A stretch of DNA of 64,000 nucleotides from Druceiella hillmani (Eukaryota; Arthropoda; Insecta; Lepidoptera; Hepialidae): positions 8,068,501 to 8,132,500 of the forward strand of contig JAYKKI010000006.1 of NCBI GenBank assembly GCA_039881145.1. The letters are read 5' to 3'. The notes beneath the pieces were generated by a model that saw nothing but the letters and a program-made list of their open reading frames with translations, did not search any database and was not told where the DNA came from. A program made the position numbers and the translations under genes. Positions 12,699 to 26,158 of the stretch are shown here, piece by piece (position 1 is the first letter of the stretch; each line of letters starts with the position of its first letter).

Positions 12699-13310
12699 CT
12701 GTAAAGTAATTTTGTGTAAATCACAATGTTTTATACATTATCATATTTATATATATTTTGTATTGCATATATTATATCTATTTTTAATTAACTTTAAAGA
12801 TTGTTATTGTGATTACCATATTGAAGCCGTTTAAAATACTACAAATCATAATTAAGTGCATGGTCTCCTTAATTAAACAATTTCGTTATAAAATTATAAT
12901 TTCGTTATTTCAGCCACTTTTTGTCCACTTTTTTTTTCCACTTCGTTTCCATGTGTGGAATGTTACAATTTTTTACCACACAATTGAAACTGAAAAAATA
13001 AAAATCTGCTGTTAAATAGTGTTGAAATAATTTAGATGCCTGGATTCATGCTGTTTGTATTATTTCGCTTGGATTAATTTGTTGTAATATAATTGATTAA
13101 AAAATTTTAAATTAAAATTCGTAATTTAAAACTGTAATATGTGACCTTTTGCGGTTGAATATGTAAATAGATAAATTTTAAAAACCCGATTCTGACTTTC
13201 ATTTATCGATTTATTAATCATTATTTCACAAATTGCTATTCTGATTTTAGAGACGTACTCATGATGTAAGCCAGTGTGAATTACCATAACCTACTTACAC
13301 AGGGAAGGGG

Positions 13311-13313
<3 letters not shown>
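12699..13313. other. Upstream side of the lipase pseudogene, nothing recognised
   Basis: If the lipase were complete its upstream exons would be expected here or beyond on the minus strand; no lipase word was found in any minus frame. Confidence 0.5.

Positions 13314-13381
<68 letters not shown>
13314..13381. repeat. (TA)n microsatellite
   Basis: Nearly pure TA with one G near the end. It lies about 100 bases from the mariner relic copy A. Confidence 0.97.
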
Positions 13382-13479
13382 TGCTATGGATATATATTGG
13401 ACTACTAGATAATAAGCAGTAATTGAAGTTTTAGTTTGTTGTTATATTTCCGAATTGAAACTAATTAATCGTCGACATA

Positions 13480-14160
13480 ATAATCACTATTATTACGTTC
13501 TACATGTCTCCAACACACTGACAAGGAGAGGACAGCACCTGCGTAAAATTCAGGTGGCTTGGGATGAAAAAATTTGGTCTATGAACTGTTGTAAGTATTC
13601 TTAATCATAAAAGTTTTTTCCCATAAAAGGTCGCTGAGCAATCTTAACAAACGATAATCAGTGCGTGCAAGGTCCAATCAAGATCTGTGTCCAACCGAAA
13701 TCCAAAACTTTAAGACGGGTTTGTTTGGCCATATGAGAACCGAGCTACGGCTACTGCTGGAATTAAGTTAATGTGGTACCCACGCACCGCGTTCCAAGCT
13801 TTTTCCTAAACTGTGTAAATTATTATGTTATAAATTATTCTACACAGCTCTATGAAAGCATCCACGCTCCCTTGAGAACCACCGTGTACTTAATCGGCCC
13901 TCTTCTTTAATTAACCATTTTAACCATTCGCTATCCAATTCCACACCGATCGACAAGACCGCGGGTGATCACACAGGTTATAATGGCTGCTGCAAGCCTG
14001 TGAAATCATCGTTTTGCACTAGATTCAGATATCGTTCGAGGAGATACGCGCTGGCATATATTATGCGTAGCTTCGATAGCAGAGTGAACAGATGGGTACA
14101 CGTAGAGTAGACAGTGTCTCACGTGCATCTTAATGTCCACCATATTTTATGTGTGTTAAT
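13480..14160 (-). mobile_element. Mariner-family transposon relic, internally deleted, copy A
   Basis: About 680 bp of richer base composition that aligns along its whole length with 31985-32700. Translated on the minus strand in shifting frames, the high-coordinate end resembles a mariner transposase N-terminus (VDIKMHVRH, then IEATHNICQ). The low-coordinate end matches the transposase C-terminus. The central catalytic DDE region expected in a full element of about 1.3 kb is missing. Many stops and frameshifts; not functional. Terminal inverted repeats could not be identified with confidence. Confidence 0.7.
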
Positions 14161-14268
14161 AGAACAACGTCTTAATTACTATTCAATCAGTGAGAGAGTG
14201 CTGCGCCCTATAAATATCTTTGATCATGGAAGCCTCTAGAAAATTCCCATATCTTCTAGATATATTTC

Positions 14269-14270
<2 letters not shown>

Positions 14271-14304
<34 letters not shown>
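14271..14304. repeat. (TA)n microsatellite
   Basis: About 17 TA units, roughly 110 bases beyond the mariner relic copy A. Confidence 0.95.
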
Positions 14305-14307
<3 letters not shown>

Positions 14308-15030
14308 ATGACGGCATATGTTTTGTTACTACTTAAATTCTAAACTGTTGACATTCCTTTTTTGTTCCCACATTCTGGAAAGAAACCCGTTAATGACTTT
14401 CTTTAAATCAGAAAAACTAGCCTTTCTTATAACCCTCTAATTTCACATTTTACCTCAGAAGCGACTAAATACACTATGTAAATTTAGGAAACTTTGGGAC
14501 TTTAATCTGTAATAGTACTACATGGGTAGATTGCAATACACCTATTTTTTACATCATACCACTTTCTTTTGATATTTAAAAATTGTCATAAGTCATTAAC
14601 ATGCAAATGAATCTACCTATATCACATATTTCGATAAACATTAGAAATGTGGCAACATTGCATAGTTACCTTTTTTAGCGATCGATCCCTTTCTAACTAT
14701 CCCTTTCATTTGCATAAATTTCCAAAAAAAAGTAAGAAAAAAGAAAAGAATAACAAAATTAAATTTCAAGATCAACTTTGTTTACATATCGTAAATCAAA
14801 ATTATTGCCATTTGAAAATCTTATACATCAATCCATAATTCGCTCAAACATTTAAGATTCCAAAAAATACTCTCGTAGATTTTTAAAATGAACTTACCGG
14901 AATAACTATTAATACGATATTTTTTCATTTGTGATTTATATTCAATATTATTATTTTCTTATTAACAATAACATATTAATTTAAATTGTGCTTTCAAATG
15001 AAATTGTTATATATTATTTATTAATTAATA
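14305..15030. other. Intergenic, no gene recognised
   Basis: AT-rich spacer between the mariner relic and the DUF4817-type relic. The open frame at 14647-14838 is lysine/asparagine-rich with no motif. Confidence 0.55.
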
Positions 15031-16413
15031 TGGCAACCCACACACATTTTTTCGACAAATAAGAACGTTAAATGTTCTTGAAAGTTTAGTTTTGAAATTT
15101 CAGTTAACTTGTGTAACGTGCGTTGCTGGTTTTTTATTCAATAATTTTTATTATTTGTCATATCGAGTGAGTGAAATTACGATATATTTTTAAGTGCTGG
15201 TGAATATTTGGACATGGTACTAATATATGCCTAAGACCATTACAATACCGTAGAAGCCGTCAGAATATACGCTCAACGTTAACCGAACCGGCGACAACCT
15301 AGTGGAGGCCAATTTATTATCAACGCAATTACGTGATTACGTGAGAATAGGCCCATTGTTCTGTTGAAATCAGGTGGTATTCCACGAATATCGGAAAATA
15401 TAGAAGAAAATGTGTAAAGTTACTTCAGAAGGAAGCCACATTCAAGTACCAGGCGCTGTGGTAGATTATTTAAAATAAGCTGTACGGCAGTACATAAAAT
15501 TTTACAAAAAGGCAACTAATATTTGTATGCCATTCAAAAAACATAAGTGTTTGAGACGGCAGATTATGCATGTAGAATAAATTACGCTGAATGGGCCTTA
15601 GAAATGTGTACTGAAAAAATTTTGGATCGAAAATATTATTTGGTTGTGATGAAAGTTTATTTACGAGAAATTCAATGTGGAATCAACGAATTTGCCACCA
15701 TTAGTCGCAGAAAGGCAGAGATACACATGCCATAAGCCAGTTATCTCATCAAGCAAGATGGACTATTCATGAATAGGCTGGTATACACAATGATACGACT
15801 ATTGGCCCTGTTTTCATTAACGGCACTTTGAATCGCTAAAGGTATCTGGCACTGCTGAATAGTTTACTCAGCCCGTATTTGGACAATATTCCGCTAGCTA
15901 GACTGCGAGACGTATGGTTTGAGCATGATGGTACTCCGCACTGCGTCTAAAGTCAGGTGCGGTCTCCAAGAATTGTTTGGTGAGCAATAGATAGGCTGGT
16001 TCCGTCCCGTACATTAGCACCAACGCCCGCCTGACCTAACACCACTAGATTGTTTTTTTTGGGGCTGGGTGAAACAACTTGTGTTCCGCACGGAATCACA
16101 AAATAAAGCTGAAATGAGAAATCGGATTATACAAGCTAAAAGCTTATATAATACGATTACATAATAAGGCGGCGTATTCGAGAGGACCCCAACCTAATGA
16201 GACGCGTTCACGCTAATAATTGTCGTCGGCTGCGAAAGTGCCTCGAAGATCGAGGAAAATACTTTGAACATAAAATGTAGGTAAGCGTAAATACATTCTA
16301 AAACAAAGTAATTTGTGTTTTAATTACTATGTACGCGTGTTTCTTAGTTTTTTCAAACTGAAAAGTGACATTTCATTGACAATTGACAGTTTGCAAAATT
16401 TACAACGTTGCCA
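15031..16413 (+). mobile_element. Decayed DDE transposon with DUF4817-like N-terminus
   Basis: Plus-strand relic of the Tc1/mariner-like DDE elements common in insects. The N-terminal part reads VRIYAQR and PNRRQPSGG (DUF4817-like HTH region) near 15260-15320. Further on comes DESLFTRE near 15650 (first catalytic Asp region). Around 15780-15960 it reads AGIHNDTTIGPVFINGTLN, SPYLDNIPLARLRDVWFEH and DGTPHC (second Asp). Last are SRTLAPTP and RRVHANNCRRLRKCLED, ending at a TAG at 16278. Several stops and frameshifts interrupt it. Outer limits are set by TGGCAAC at 15031 and its complement GTTGCCA ending at 16413, possible remnants of terminal inverted repeats; a subterminal AAATTTCAGTTAAC-type block also occurs inverted at both ends. 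Confidence 0.78.
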
Positions 16414-16568
16414 AACTGAAATTTAGTGTAAAGTTAACAAGGTGTTAATTTAAACATAATTATGATTTCATGCATAATTTAAACTTCAATTATTTTATAA
16501 ACTACGCGACTAATTGAACAAAATAACATTTTGTCGGATTACACATTATTAATCGGATAAGCGGTTGA

Positions 16569-16621
16569 AATGACAGTCTCCTTCCTATACATACAGTATG
16601 TATAGGAAGGAGACTGTCATT
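16569..16621. repeat. Perfect 53-nt palindrome (26-bp arms)
   Basis: The arm AATGACAGTCTCCTTCCTAT and onward is followed, after a single central base, by its exact complement. Flanks are not symmetrical and no related copy is seen in the window. Confidence 0.95.
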
Positions 16622-19129
16622 ACTTCCTCAAGCGAACAGTTTTCATTTGTTGGTGCGGTTTTTTAAATTTTTTCAGTAATTTTTGAAAAGCATGATCGTG
16701 AAAGAGTTCACTGAAATTTTTTTTCGTCGAGGTCTATTATTAATGTTTTGTCTGTAATGAAGATAAAATAACATTTAGTACAGTTTAATTGAATTATATG
16801 GTAAAATTTACAATTATATATAAATATAGATAAAGCCCATTTATTTTTGTGCTATATTTAAAAAATTCAGTAGTTCTTCAATCGAGCCGGTATATTGCGT
16901 ATGTTTTTTCAGCACACACTTGTAATTTTCCCATTTTTTACATAATTTAAAACCGACATACTTATTCATATTTTATTGAGAATATGCTCGGATGTTTTAA
17001 ATTTATAACTTTAATCGAGAACATGAGAAATAATTCTTATTTCAAGAACTGTTATACACGAAAAAAAAGTATGTAAAATGTAAACCAAGTTTAAATTTTG
17101 CCATGTCGTGGCAAACTTCAACCTGTTGTGTAAATTGAGAGAAATGATATTCGATTCTGCTTGCACCTTTCCGTGCTAGCAACATACTCGCATGTTTAAT
17201 AGAAGTTGTATATTTTAGCTGTGCGATAAAATATTGAGTAAAACACATTCTCATCACTATATTTTTCAATCAAACGACGCTTGTATTTATTATACGTTAC
17301 AAATATATAATTAAAACATAGGCATTGAATGTATACATTTCTTAGAATAGAGTAAAAGATGAAGTTGGAAAGTGGAATTGAGTCAATAAAATTCTTTGAT
17401 TCTCTTTGAAAAGTGTCTAGCACTTGTCGAAGAACCTCAATGTAAGTTTTTCCTTCTATTTACATTACAATTTTGCTTTAGTTCATGCGTCAAAATTTTC
17501 CAGTCTGTTTTTTACTCTATCTGTAATTTCGAGCAATAATATATTTCAATATACTACTTTCACAGTTCTAAATGTATTGTGTAATTAGACAAGACAAAAA
17601 ATGCTACTTTTGATTTGTGTTCCTACAGTACTGGAGTAATGAGAGTAAAGAAGGAATAATAATTTTATGGGTATTAACATCATTTGAAATTAAATGATAT
17701 GTGTCGTCGCCCATAGGCTTGAAACCACCGAGTCGAACAGTGGTGTGAAATTTTTGTCAGGCAGTGCTGTCTAAACCTAACAGTAAATAAAAATTTCTTC
17801 AGTAACCGTCGGTTATCAAAGTGATGGTTGGATCAATATGTAAAATAATAATGGCAAATTAAAAGAGGATTGGTATGAACCAAAGAAGTTAATGGGAAAT
17901 TAAAGTTAATGATCGCGAATAGACTGAGAAAAGTGAATGAATATCGGCTCTACGAGCAATAAATCACCTGGCGTAAAGATAACATTAATATAGATAAAGC
18001 CCGTTTATTTTCTAGAACTCCGATAAAACGTGGAATTTTTAAAAAGTTGTGTTTATTGTTTAGTTATGCTGAGTTTATGTCAAGTTCACATTATATTTGA
18101 TGTGGCATGTAATTTATTGTTACTTATTGACCACTAATTATAATGAGAGAAATGAACTTACTCCCACAATCGTAATTTTTTTATTTATTTAGAGGATTAA
18201 TAAAATGTATCATGTCAAAACACCTTTAAGATAGTAATCAATTAAATATACCGCAGGAGAATAAATTTGTTTTAAACAATTCAATACATAATTTATTCGC
18301 AACAACATATTCTCGAAAATATATTTAAAGAAAAACACCACAAAGCCGCTTGGGGTATACGCTATTTCTCTAAGGAAAAACGGAAATTTACGAAATTATT
18401 ACAATTTCCAATCATGTTAGGAATAACAATTTCAAATAAGACAGAATTTTATATTTCTTTTAATTTAACTAGGGATGAAAAACCTGTATGTAATAACTAT
18501 TAATTGTTTTAAGCAGACCTTTAATTTTGCCAATAACAAGTGAATGTATATTGTAATAAATTATAAATAAATTGCTTTTTTTATTTTAGTCAGGAATAAA
18601 AGCTTTATCCACTTAACCGAGCTATGTTGATGTAACAACCCTGAATTAAATATGACGTCATTATAAACCATTGTACGTGAGTATTCATAAGCATTCAACG
18701 ACCGCAACCAATTAATGTGGGACTGAGTGAGATGGATCCCGATTAAGCAGAGTAAACGTCTTAACGTTTCAATTCTATGGTTAACCCGCTCTAAATAACG
18801 ACATAACCCGTAGTTTGAATATAAGGACGGGTATTCATTGACGACTACGTACACTTGGCTGCATATAGTTAATTATAGTGTGGAAAACCTTAAACGTGTT
18901 AAGTGTGAGTATACAGTACATTTTCAGTACAAGGATTACTGTGACTTTTAGGATGATATCCTCATCGTAAATTTGGGATATTTCATTTATATTCAGAAAA
19001 AATTTATTCGTTGAATTTTTAAGTAAATTATCTTGAAATACGTTTATACGCCCGTGGTATATACATTACGCAATAAACTTGCGCATAAAATGAAAAAAAA
19101 TGTCCTTTTTTAAATATTTTCATACAAAT
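16622..19129. other. Intergenic, one unexplained minus-strand open frame
   Basis: No gene recognised. The frame 18561-18854 (minus, 97 residues, words RYLERVNHRIETLRRLL and INWLRSLNAYEYSRTM) has more balanced composition than its surroundings. It shows no family I can name and no paralog in the window. Confidence 0.45.
16824..18012. repeat. Pair of 22-bp direct repeats about 1.16 kb apart
   Basis: ATATAGATAAAGCCCATTTA at 16824 and ATATAGATAAAGCCCGTTTA at 17988, both followed by TTTT. They may be edges of an unrecognised insertion or two hits of one dispersed repeat. The DNA between them shows no recognisable coding sequence. Confidence 0.55.
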
Positions 19130-19800
19130 ATCTTTAGATCTTTGTATACACCTAAGTGCTTGTTGACTCCTCCTAATGCAAGTTCTACTAGTAAGTGCCA
19201 AGTGTATGATTACCAGTATTTACGCGTTATTAAATAAATTTTTAAATTTTGAAATACGTTTTATGAGAGTGAAACAAACACTATGCTATCAACATGTGGA
19301 CGTGATGAAAACAAATGTCGTTTATAAAAAGTTTTACACAAATATTTTTAGATCTTTTTATATACATAAGTGTCAACGGAATCTTCTAAATGCGAGTTCT
19401 ACTCGTAAATGCCAAGTGTATTATTACCTGTGTTTTCTTGTTATCATATCAATTTTTAAATTTGAAGATATATTTTACGACACTGAAGCAGACACTATGC
19501 TATAAACATATGTATATGAAGAAAACAAATGTCGTTTGTAAAAAGTTTTACAGACATATTTTTAGATCTTTGTATGTACCTAAGAGTTAACAGAATGCTC
19601 TTAATGAGAGGTCTACTCGTAAATGCCAAGTGTATTATTACCTGTGTTTACGTGTTAGCAAATCAAATTTTAAATTTGAAAACACGTTTATACACACGTG
19701 ATATATACACCAGACAATAAACATTCGCAAACAATATCGTTTGTAAATATTTTAATGGAAATATCTTTAGATTCTTGTATGTACCTATAGTCAATTCAAA
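19130..19800. repeat. Inverted three-unit copy of the 210-bp tandem repeat
   Basis: The reverse complement of the 3.05-4.86 kb unit: GCCAAGTGTAT recurs near 19197, 19412 and 19625 (period about 214), together with AGATCTTTGTATGTACCTAAG, GAGTTCTACTCGTAAATGCC and GAAACAAACACTATGCTAT in every unit. It lies 14 kb from the main array and in opposite orientation. Confidence 0.92.
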
Positions 19801-21014
19801 CTGAAAAGAGAATGTTTATAAACAATTAAACTTGACAGTTCAGGTATTGTAAACCTTTTTCTTATATTCACGTTGGTAACTTAGTGTGGAGTTAATTAGT
19901 AATAGCGATTAAAAAATATATGTTTTACTAGTGTGCATATTTACACTGTATACATACGTAACTTATTTTATATAGGTTATATTTTATATTTATGAGAAAT
20001 TTAGATAAGTGAGATGAAGTGTTTCAAACAATTTAAAAGTAATATGTTACATAAAAAAAAACATATAATAAAATACAACCAGACATTTCGATAGAAATAT
20101 TCGTTTAATTAAATGTTGAGCTATACTGAAAATTATTACAAAGTTATCGCAAATACTTAATTTTAGTAATAATTAAAAATTGTTTTTTAAAACGAACTAA
20201 TGTATAAAAACACACGAAATACAATAACATTTCACAGAAAAAATACGCTGCATACATATACAATTACATCACAATGCATCTGGGCTTCACACCGATATCC
20301 AAAGACGGTTGTGCCTAATGCTAGTGCCGACGAGGCTGGTTCTTTGCTGATATCACTGAGAAATAGTATTACAGAACATATATCTATTACGCAACATATT
20401 AACAGAACTTATTCATCATACATATATTTATTACATCGTATATTAACACTAACAATGTTCGTTCAGCCATGCCACCGGGCTTATTAAATTATATTGCTCC
20501 AAGTAGAAATATTTTGACATCGTTTAATTTAAAAGTAGTGTTTTCTTTCGCCACCTATCATTTCTTTTGTGTCCAGATCATTTTGATTCTGTTTATTTTA
20601 CAGTGATATGACGGCAACTTAGTGACTTACAGTGATATGAATTATTGAATAGCTGTATAGGTACAGACCTTAGAAGAACATATGCCATTTTAATTACACT
20701 CGTACTTAAAAATATTACACATTTAACACAAAGAATTTAACATTATAAAACACATAATTATAGACTTAATATAATACAAAATATTTTTATGAATCACCAA
20801 AAATTTAGAGAGCAATATTTTAAAATGATGCCGCGACTTGTAATCACCATTAAGTTGATAAGTGTTGCAAGCAAACATTGAATATACGCTGTATAAATAA
20901 ATTGCCATACGTGGGCATAGAGTAAATAAAAAATATAATTGCTCTCCTGAATCTCTTTTTCATTTGGACGAGAAGTGTGTCCTTCTGAACATATAAATAA
21001 TGAATGTCGCAAAT

Positions 21015-21170
21015 AATTATACTAGCTGTGCGCTTGAATTAATTAAGATTTTTTAGCCCTACGTAAATTTATATATAATATATATGAACACAATTGTTAA
21101 GTTTCGTGTTTGGGCAACAGGAGGACAGATAGATAATCATAAGAACCCGCATTGGTTGTCCTCAAACCAT
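21015..21170. mobile_element. Shorter fragment of the same CTAGCTGTGC-type dispersed repeat
   Basis: TACTAGCTGTGCGCTTG, TTTCGTGTTTGGGCA and AGGACAGATAGATAATCATA appear in the same order as the segment at 6985-7190, with a degenerated middle. Confidence 0.4.
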
Positions 21171-23776
21171 AGACTAAGAAGTTAGTTTTACCAGATATGC
21201 ATATCCGAATGGAGAATAAAGATTATTGCCCCTCAAAATGGGCATTACATTTCTTCACTTTTATATATGTATTCAAATGTTTTTCAGATTACTCGAATGG
21301 TATAAAAATTAATATTGATATGTCAATTTGGAATAAATATTTAATTATTTGTCGAAGATTTTGAGATGAGATGAACATCACATTTTCCGCAGCGACATAA
21401 ATATATTATTTTTTAAAGTACTTGTACGAAACACAAACGTAGATACATGTTTTCTTTTCAGAATAATATTTAAATTATTACATTATTTTCCGCTTAGTAC
21501 ACTATGCCGCTCATAATGCGTTTTTTTTTGTAAGTCTATTAAAATGCGTCATAAAGAATCACTGCGAATGCACTATAATATATATAAATACAATCAAGGC
21601 TGCGTTTCCGAGTATTAGCGTAGGGTAATTCAATATGATATGGCTTGTTCGATGAAACGACCAACCAAAAAATTTTACTGCTCTACATGTCGTGTGCTCT
21701 ATAAGATTGGTGAGCGATTGCTTTTCGAACACGATGTTGCTGTGTACATTTTTTTATTGAAAAAAAAATTTCAAAAGTGTTTTCAAAATTCGAAGTTTCA
21801 ATTTACCTCAGATTTTTTTAGTACATTGATATTTGATATACGTTGATACTGAATGTTAATATTTATAAAATTATTTGGGTTTTTCTTACATATCTGATAA
21901 TCTTAAAAATAACAGAGTTATTGAAAAGATTTTAATGATCCTTGAGGATCCTACGTCTGAACGGGTTCAAGAAGAACAGAACAAGAACAGTGCCTTTAAC
22001 TTAAAAATCTAATGAGGATGCTCACATAAAGACACACCTTCAAAGTACCTGACTGATATGTACCCAGTTGTACTGATAAGTGACTGATATGTACTTATAT
22101 ATTTAGAGCAATGTTGTTGTATATGAAAATATAGCATTCTAAGTGTAACGAATACCGGTAACTAATAAGTAGATAAATTGAGAACAAGTTAAAAGTATGA
22201 GTCACGATAAAATTGAAATCAAGTAATTCAAGGCCAAACACATCGAAGAAGAATATGAATAAGAGAATAATAAGAACAGCCTATTTATCGATTAAAATGG
22301 TTTCCTTTTAAAGTGACAAACAACGATCCGGAAACGCCCGGCTGCTATTTTTCATAAGGGCACTGATGCACCGCCGTTCAACGCTTGCGGGTCTCCGTTG
22401 TAAATTATAGTCGGAATGGAAACTGAAAATTGTCTTGGAAGAAAAAGAACTGTTCTTGAAAAAAAGCGAAAGAACTCTTTTCTTGGAAGAACACACTTTT
22501 TTAATTTATGTTCGGTTCGATTTTTATCAAATGCTTAAAGATCATATCGAGCATAGAAAAAAAATGTCGGGAACAAGCGCATGATCTCAAATAAACCATT
22601 CATTTTAGTCTAAAATTTCAGAGTCTAATGTTACGTTTGAGTAAAATATAATTCCACACAATTTCAACGGCTCTACAGCAGTATAGGGACAATTACATAT
22701 TAAGAAATATTTACTAGTGTCTTGTTTATCGTGTAGAAGAAATTATTTTAATGATAATATTTTACGATTCATACAGAGACCGTAGAATAAATTACCACTC
22801 GCTTATCGTTTTTCTAAATTTTCATTCAAGTTGTTGCCGTTTATTAACATTTTCTAATTTATGATACGTAGGAAATTATCGTCACTAACGTAATTCAGAA
22901 ACAACTCATCCTAATTCGTCCCTTCATCCAACCCCGCTATTTAAACGACGAATCAGCTTTTCACAACTGAATGCCTCCTGATAAAGCGTTTGCAAACTTT
23001 GCAACAAACTCTTTATAAATAATCAAAAGTTAAGTAACGGATTGAAATATTCAAATGACTTGCTGGTTGAAACACTGCTGATGATGGATTAGTGTAATTA
23101 ATGAGTGGACTGTACGCAATAGCTAACTAATGACACATTAATTTTGCATTTAACTGCGCATCCTGTAAACATACAGTGATAGACATAGTTTATGTGATAT
23201 TTAAAAATAATTCAAATTGAGAAATAGATGAATTTGTTCAAAAAGAATATAACCAACTACCATTTTGTAAATAAGGGTGTTGACACTAAACCCTTATTGT
23301 AGTGGATAAAATGAGTAAAAATGTTTAAAACAAATTATAACTACAAACAAAAATTTAGTTACCAAAACGCATGGAGAAATAACATGGAAGACAATAAAAT
23401 AATACTTAGTTTTTTTGGCTGTAACTAGAGAAAGCCAATATTAAAACATTTTTTTAAACAAAATGCTCAAAAAAGGAAACTATTTAACGGAATTTACATC
23501 AACCAGACGGATTTATCATCATCTTTTTTGACGAAATGTTCTATTTTACATGAAAACTTTTAAAAAAGTTCTACATAATCATTAATTGATCCTATTCTTT
23601 GTAAAGTTTCCAAAAAAGTTCATCCAAAAAAATTGTTTCAATATTAAAGTATTTATTAATTTCTCTTATGTACTAACATTCAAAACGCAGAAACAATTTT
23701 AAAACATATTACAAATTAATGACGAAGTCTGCTTAAGTATAGTTTGAATATAATAACCGTGACTAGTTACACAAAA

Positions 23777-23833
23777 TAAAATATATCAATATGTTGATTA
23801 CATGGGAAGTAATCAACATATTGATATATTTTA
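23777..23833. repeat. Perfect hairpin, 25-bp arms, 7-nt loop
   Basis: Arms 23777-23801 and 23809-23833 are exact reverse complements (core ATATCAATATGTTGATTAC). The loop is ATGGGAA. Confidence 0.95.
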
Positions 23834-25000
23834 CAAAATTTATTATGCTATCAGACTTATTCAACTCTTAGCTGTTACAAATCTAAAAATCCTTTGGTTT
23901 CGAAGATGAAACTTTAAGTGCAATATAATCTTTTCAAATTTCTTCAAAGGTCAAATATCTTTTTCTTAATTAACACAAGCTAGAACATGTGTTTACTATC
24001 GACAGCCGTCTATTATAACACATTTTACACTTTAACGAGTGCTTTGATAGACTGTAAGATTATTGTAATTCCGTATTAATTATATTGAAGGATGTAAAAA
24101 ATTAAATGAACCGTTTTAATTTACAGCTGCAATCAATAGAAACCGTGATTGGACAATATATTTGATGAAAGCGTTGAGATTTAATTTCAAGATCTAATAT
24201 ATTTATATTAATTTTGAACTCGTTGTATTCTGTGCTGTATAAATAAATTTATTTCTTAACGAAATTATTTGTGGCGCCTCTTTATACTTTTGTAATGAAC
24301 TACATGAATAGGATAAACTAAAGTGACATAGTTTATTATATTGAATTTATTATGAGTAAAAATAGAAATATTTCATAAGCAGTCAAAACATATTTTTAAT
24401 TTGGGAAAACTTACTTCGACAAAAAATCACAACGAGATAGTAAATTAAAAGAAAATGGAATTCTGAAAAATCTATCGTCTTCAGAACTGACGTTAAACTT
24501 CAATTACTTTCATTAGAATTGATTTCTCTGAAACAAAACTTCTCAATCTTGTGAAGAGGAATATATCGTTAGGCAATCATTTCGGCTATTTGTATTATCA
24601 AATAGACTAATATAATTTATCGATTTATTCTAAAGTCGTGATGTAATTAACTGGATTTTTATTAATGAATACTGCGTGTATAAAACGTAAATTTCAATCA
24701 AATTAAAAAAAAATAAGTAATTTTACTATAAAATTTTGGATATAATTTCTAAAATTTAATAGTTATCTGGAAAATAAAATACATACATAGAATTAATCAA
24801 ATTATGTGTCACGGAGTTGGTAGAAAGCGAAACATTAAAAAAAAAAGATTGCTTCTCTCGTGTGAGTTTTAACTTTCCTATTTGTAATCTGACTATCGCT
24901 TAGATACATTTAACTCTTATAATTTTAAATATAAATTTTGCATTTCAAACTGTCCCACTTGACAATTGTTTGTTAAATTAATTGAGTACTTAGTTAGCGG

Positions 25001-25084
25001 TTTAATATATAATTCAGACCATTTTTCGCACGACTGTACGAAAAATGGTCTGAATTATATATTAAATGGTCTGAATTATATATT
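25001..25084. repeat. Perfect hairpin, 28-bp arms, followed by a direct duplicate of one arm
   Basis: Arms 25001-25028 and 25039-25066 with a 10-nt loop. The 21 bases at 25043-25063 (starting AAATGGTCTG) are repeated directly at 25064-25084. So one sequence occurs three times, once inverted and twice direct. Confidence 0.95.
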
Positions 25085-26116
25085 GTTAATCTGATTTTAA
25101 CTTCGTTAGGTATTTCGGTTTGAGCATTCGACTGCGAACGATTGTTAAGCTTGGTCAATTTGACATGCGTTTAAGATAAATTGCGATATTTGGTTTTAAT
25201 AGGCAGTTATTTTATTTTAGGCAGTTATTTTATTTTTTTAAAATTTTGTCCTCAACAGTGCTTACATTTACTTCAAAAACATTTGCAGAATCTGCCTTTC
25301 ATATTTTTTTAACACGAAAAATTACCGTTTTAACTTAGTATTTAAAATATTTCTGATTCTCTCACTTATCTGGAATGACTAATATCAAAAATAATAGCCT
25401 GATGCATGGTAAGGTTTGGTAATATCTGAGAAACCATATCACTAATTGCTAATAGGTTTGTTGTAACCAAAATAAAGGTGATTAAAAATTATGCCATTAT
25501 AGAAACCATGTATGATTTTGGTAAAAATTAAAATTTCAGCTTAGCAGGATTCCGGCTATTTTGGTTTCATACAGTATTTAGTTCATGAGTAAAAAACTAT
25601 CTTTGCGCGTGATTTTGTTCGCGCGTAGACCTTTAGAAAGTATTATTAACTTAATTTTAGGAATAATATACTTAACAACATCTATTAAAATATTTGTATG
25701 AAAGTAAATTTTTTTGAAGTTAGTACACTATGTGTCGACATGTCAAATCGTATATCTTCTTTTTTAATGGTCTTTTAAAATAAAACATGACTTATATATG
25801 CAAGACTTAGGAGAAACCAATAAAAGAAATTTTAGTGAAATCCTTTTACCTGTTTTTCCGTGATGCAAGAACAAATAAACAGGCTATCAGAAAAACGGAT
25901 AAGCAATCCAAATACAATATTCTCGTTTTATTACTTTTGTTATTTGTAAGAGGAGCCAATTAACTTCTTCGTAAATACTTTTGTAGACACATCAATTTTA
26001 CAATTTTATTAATTGTATATGCAATGAAGTTCATACAAATCAAATTTATGCAGCCTAATACTAAATTTGTATGTGCGGAAGACATCTGAAATATCTGCCC
26101 ATAATTCACCTCGAGT

Positions 26117-26158
26117 CATGCCAATTTTGCTAATATATATATTAGCAAAATGGGCATG
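26117..26158. repeat. 42-nt palindrome with one mismatch
   Basis: The central 28 bases (26124-26151, ATTTTGCTAATAT and complement) are a perfect palindrome. Outside one mismatched pair the arms continue as CATGCC and GGCATG. Confidence 0.95.

Noticed and set aside
12287..12724. Functional lipase gene
   Set aside because: Two in-frame stops, a frameshift, a changed GxSxG elbow and no upstream exons.
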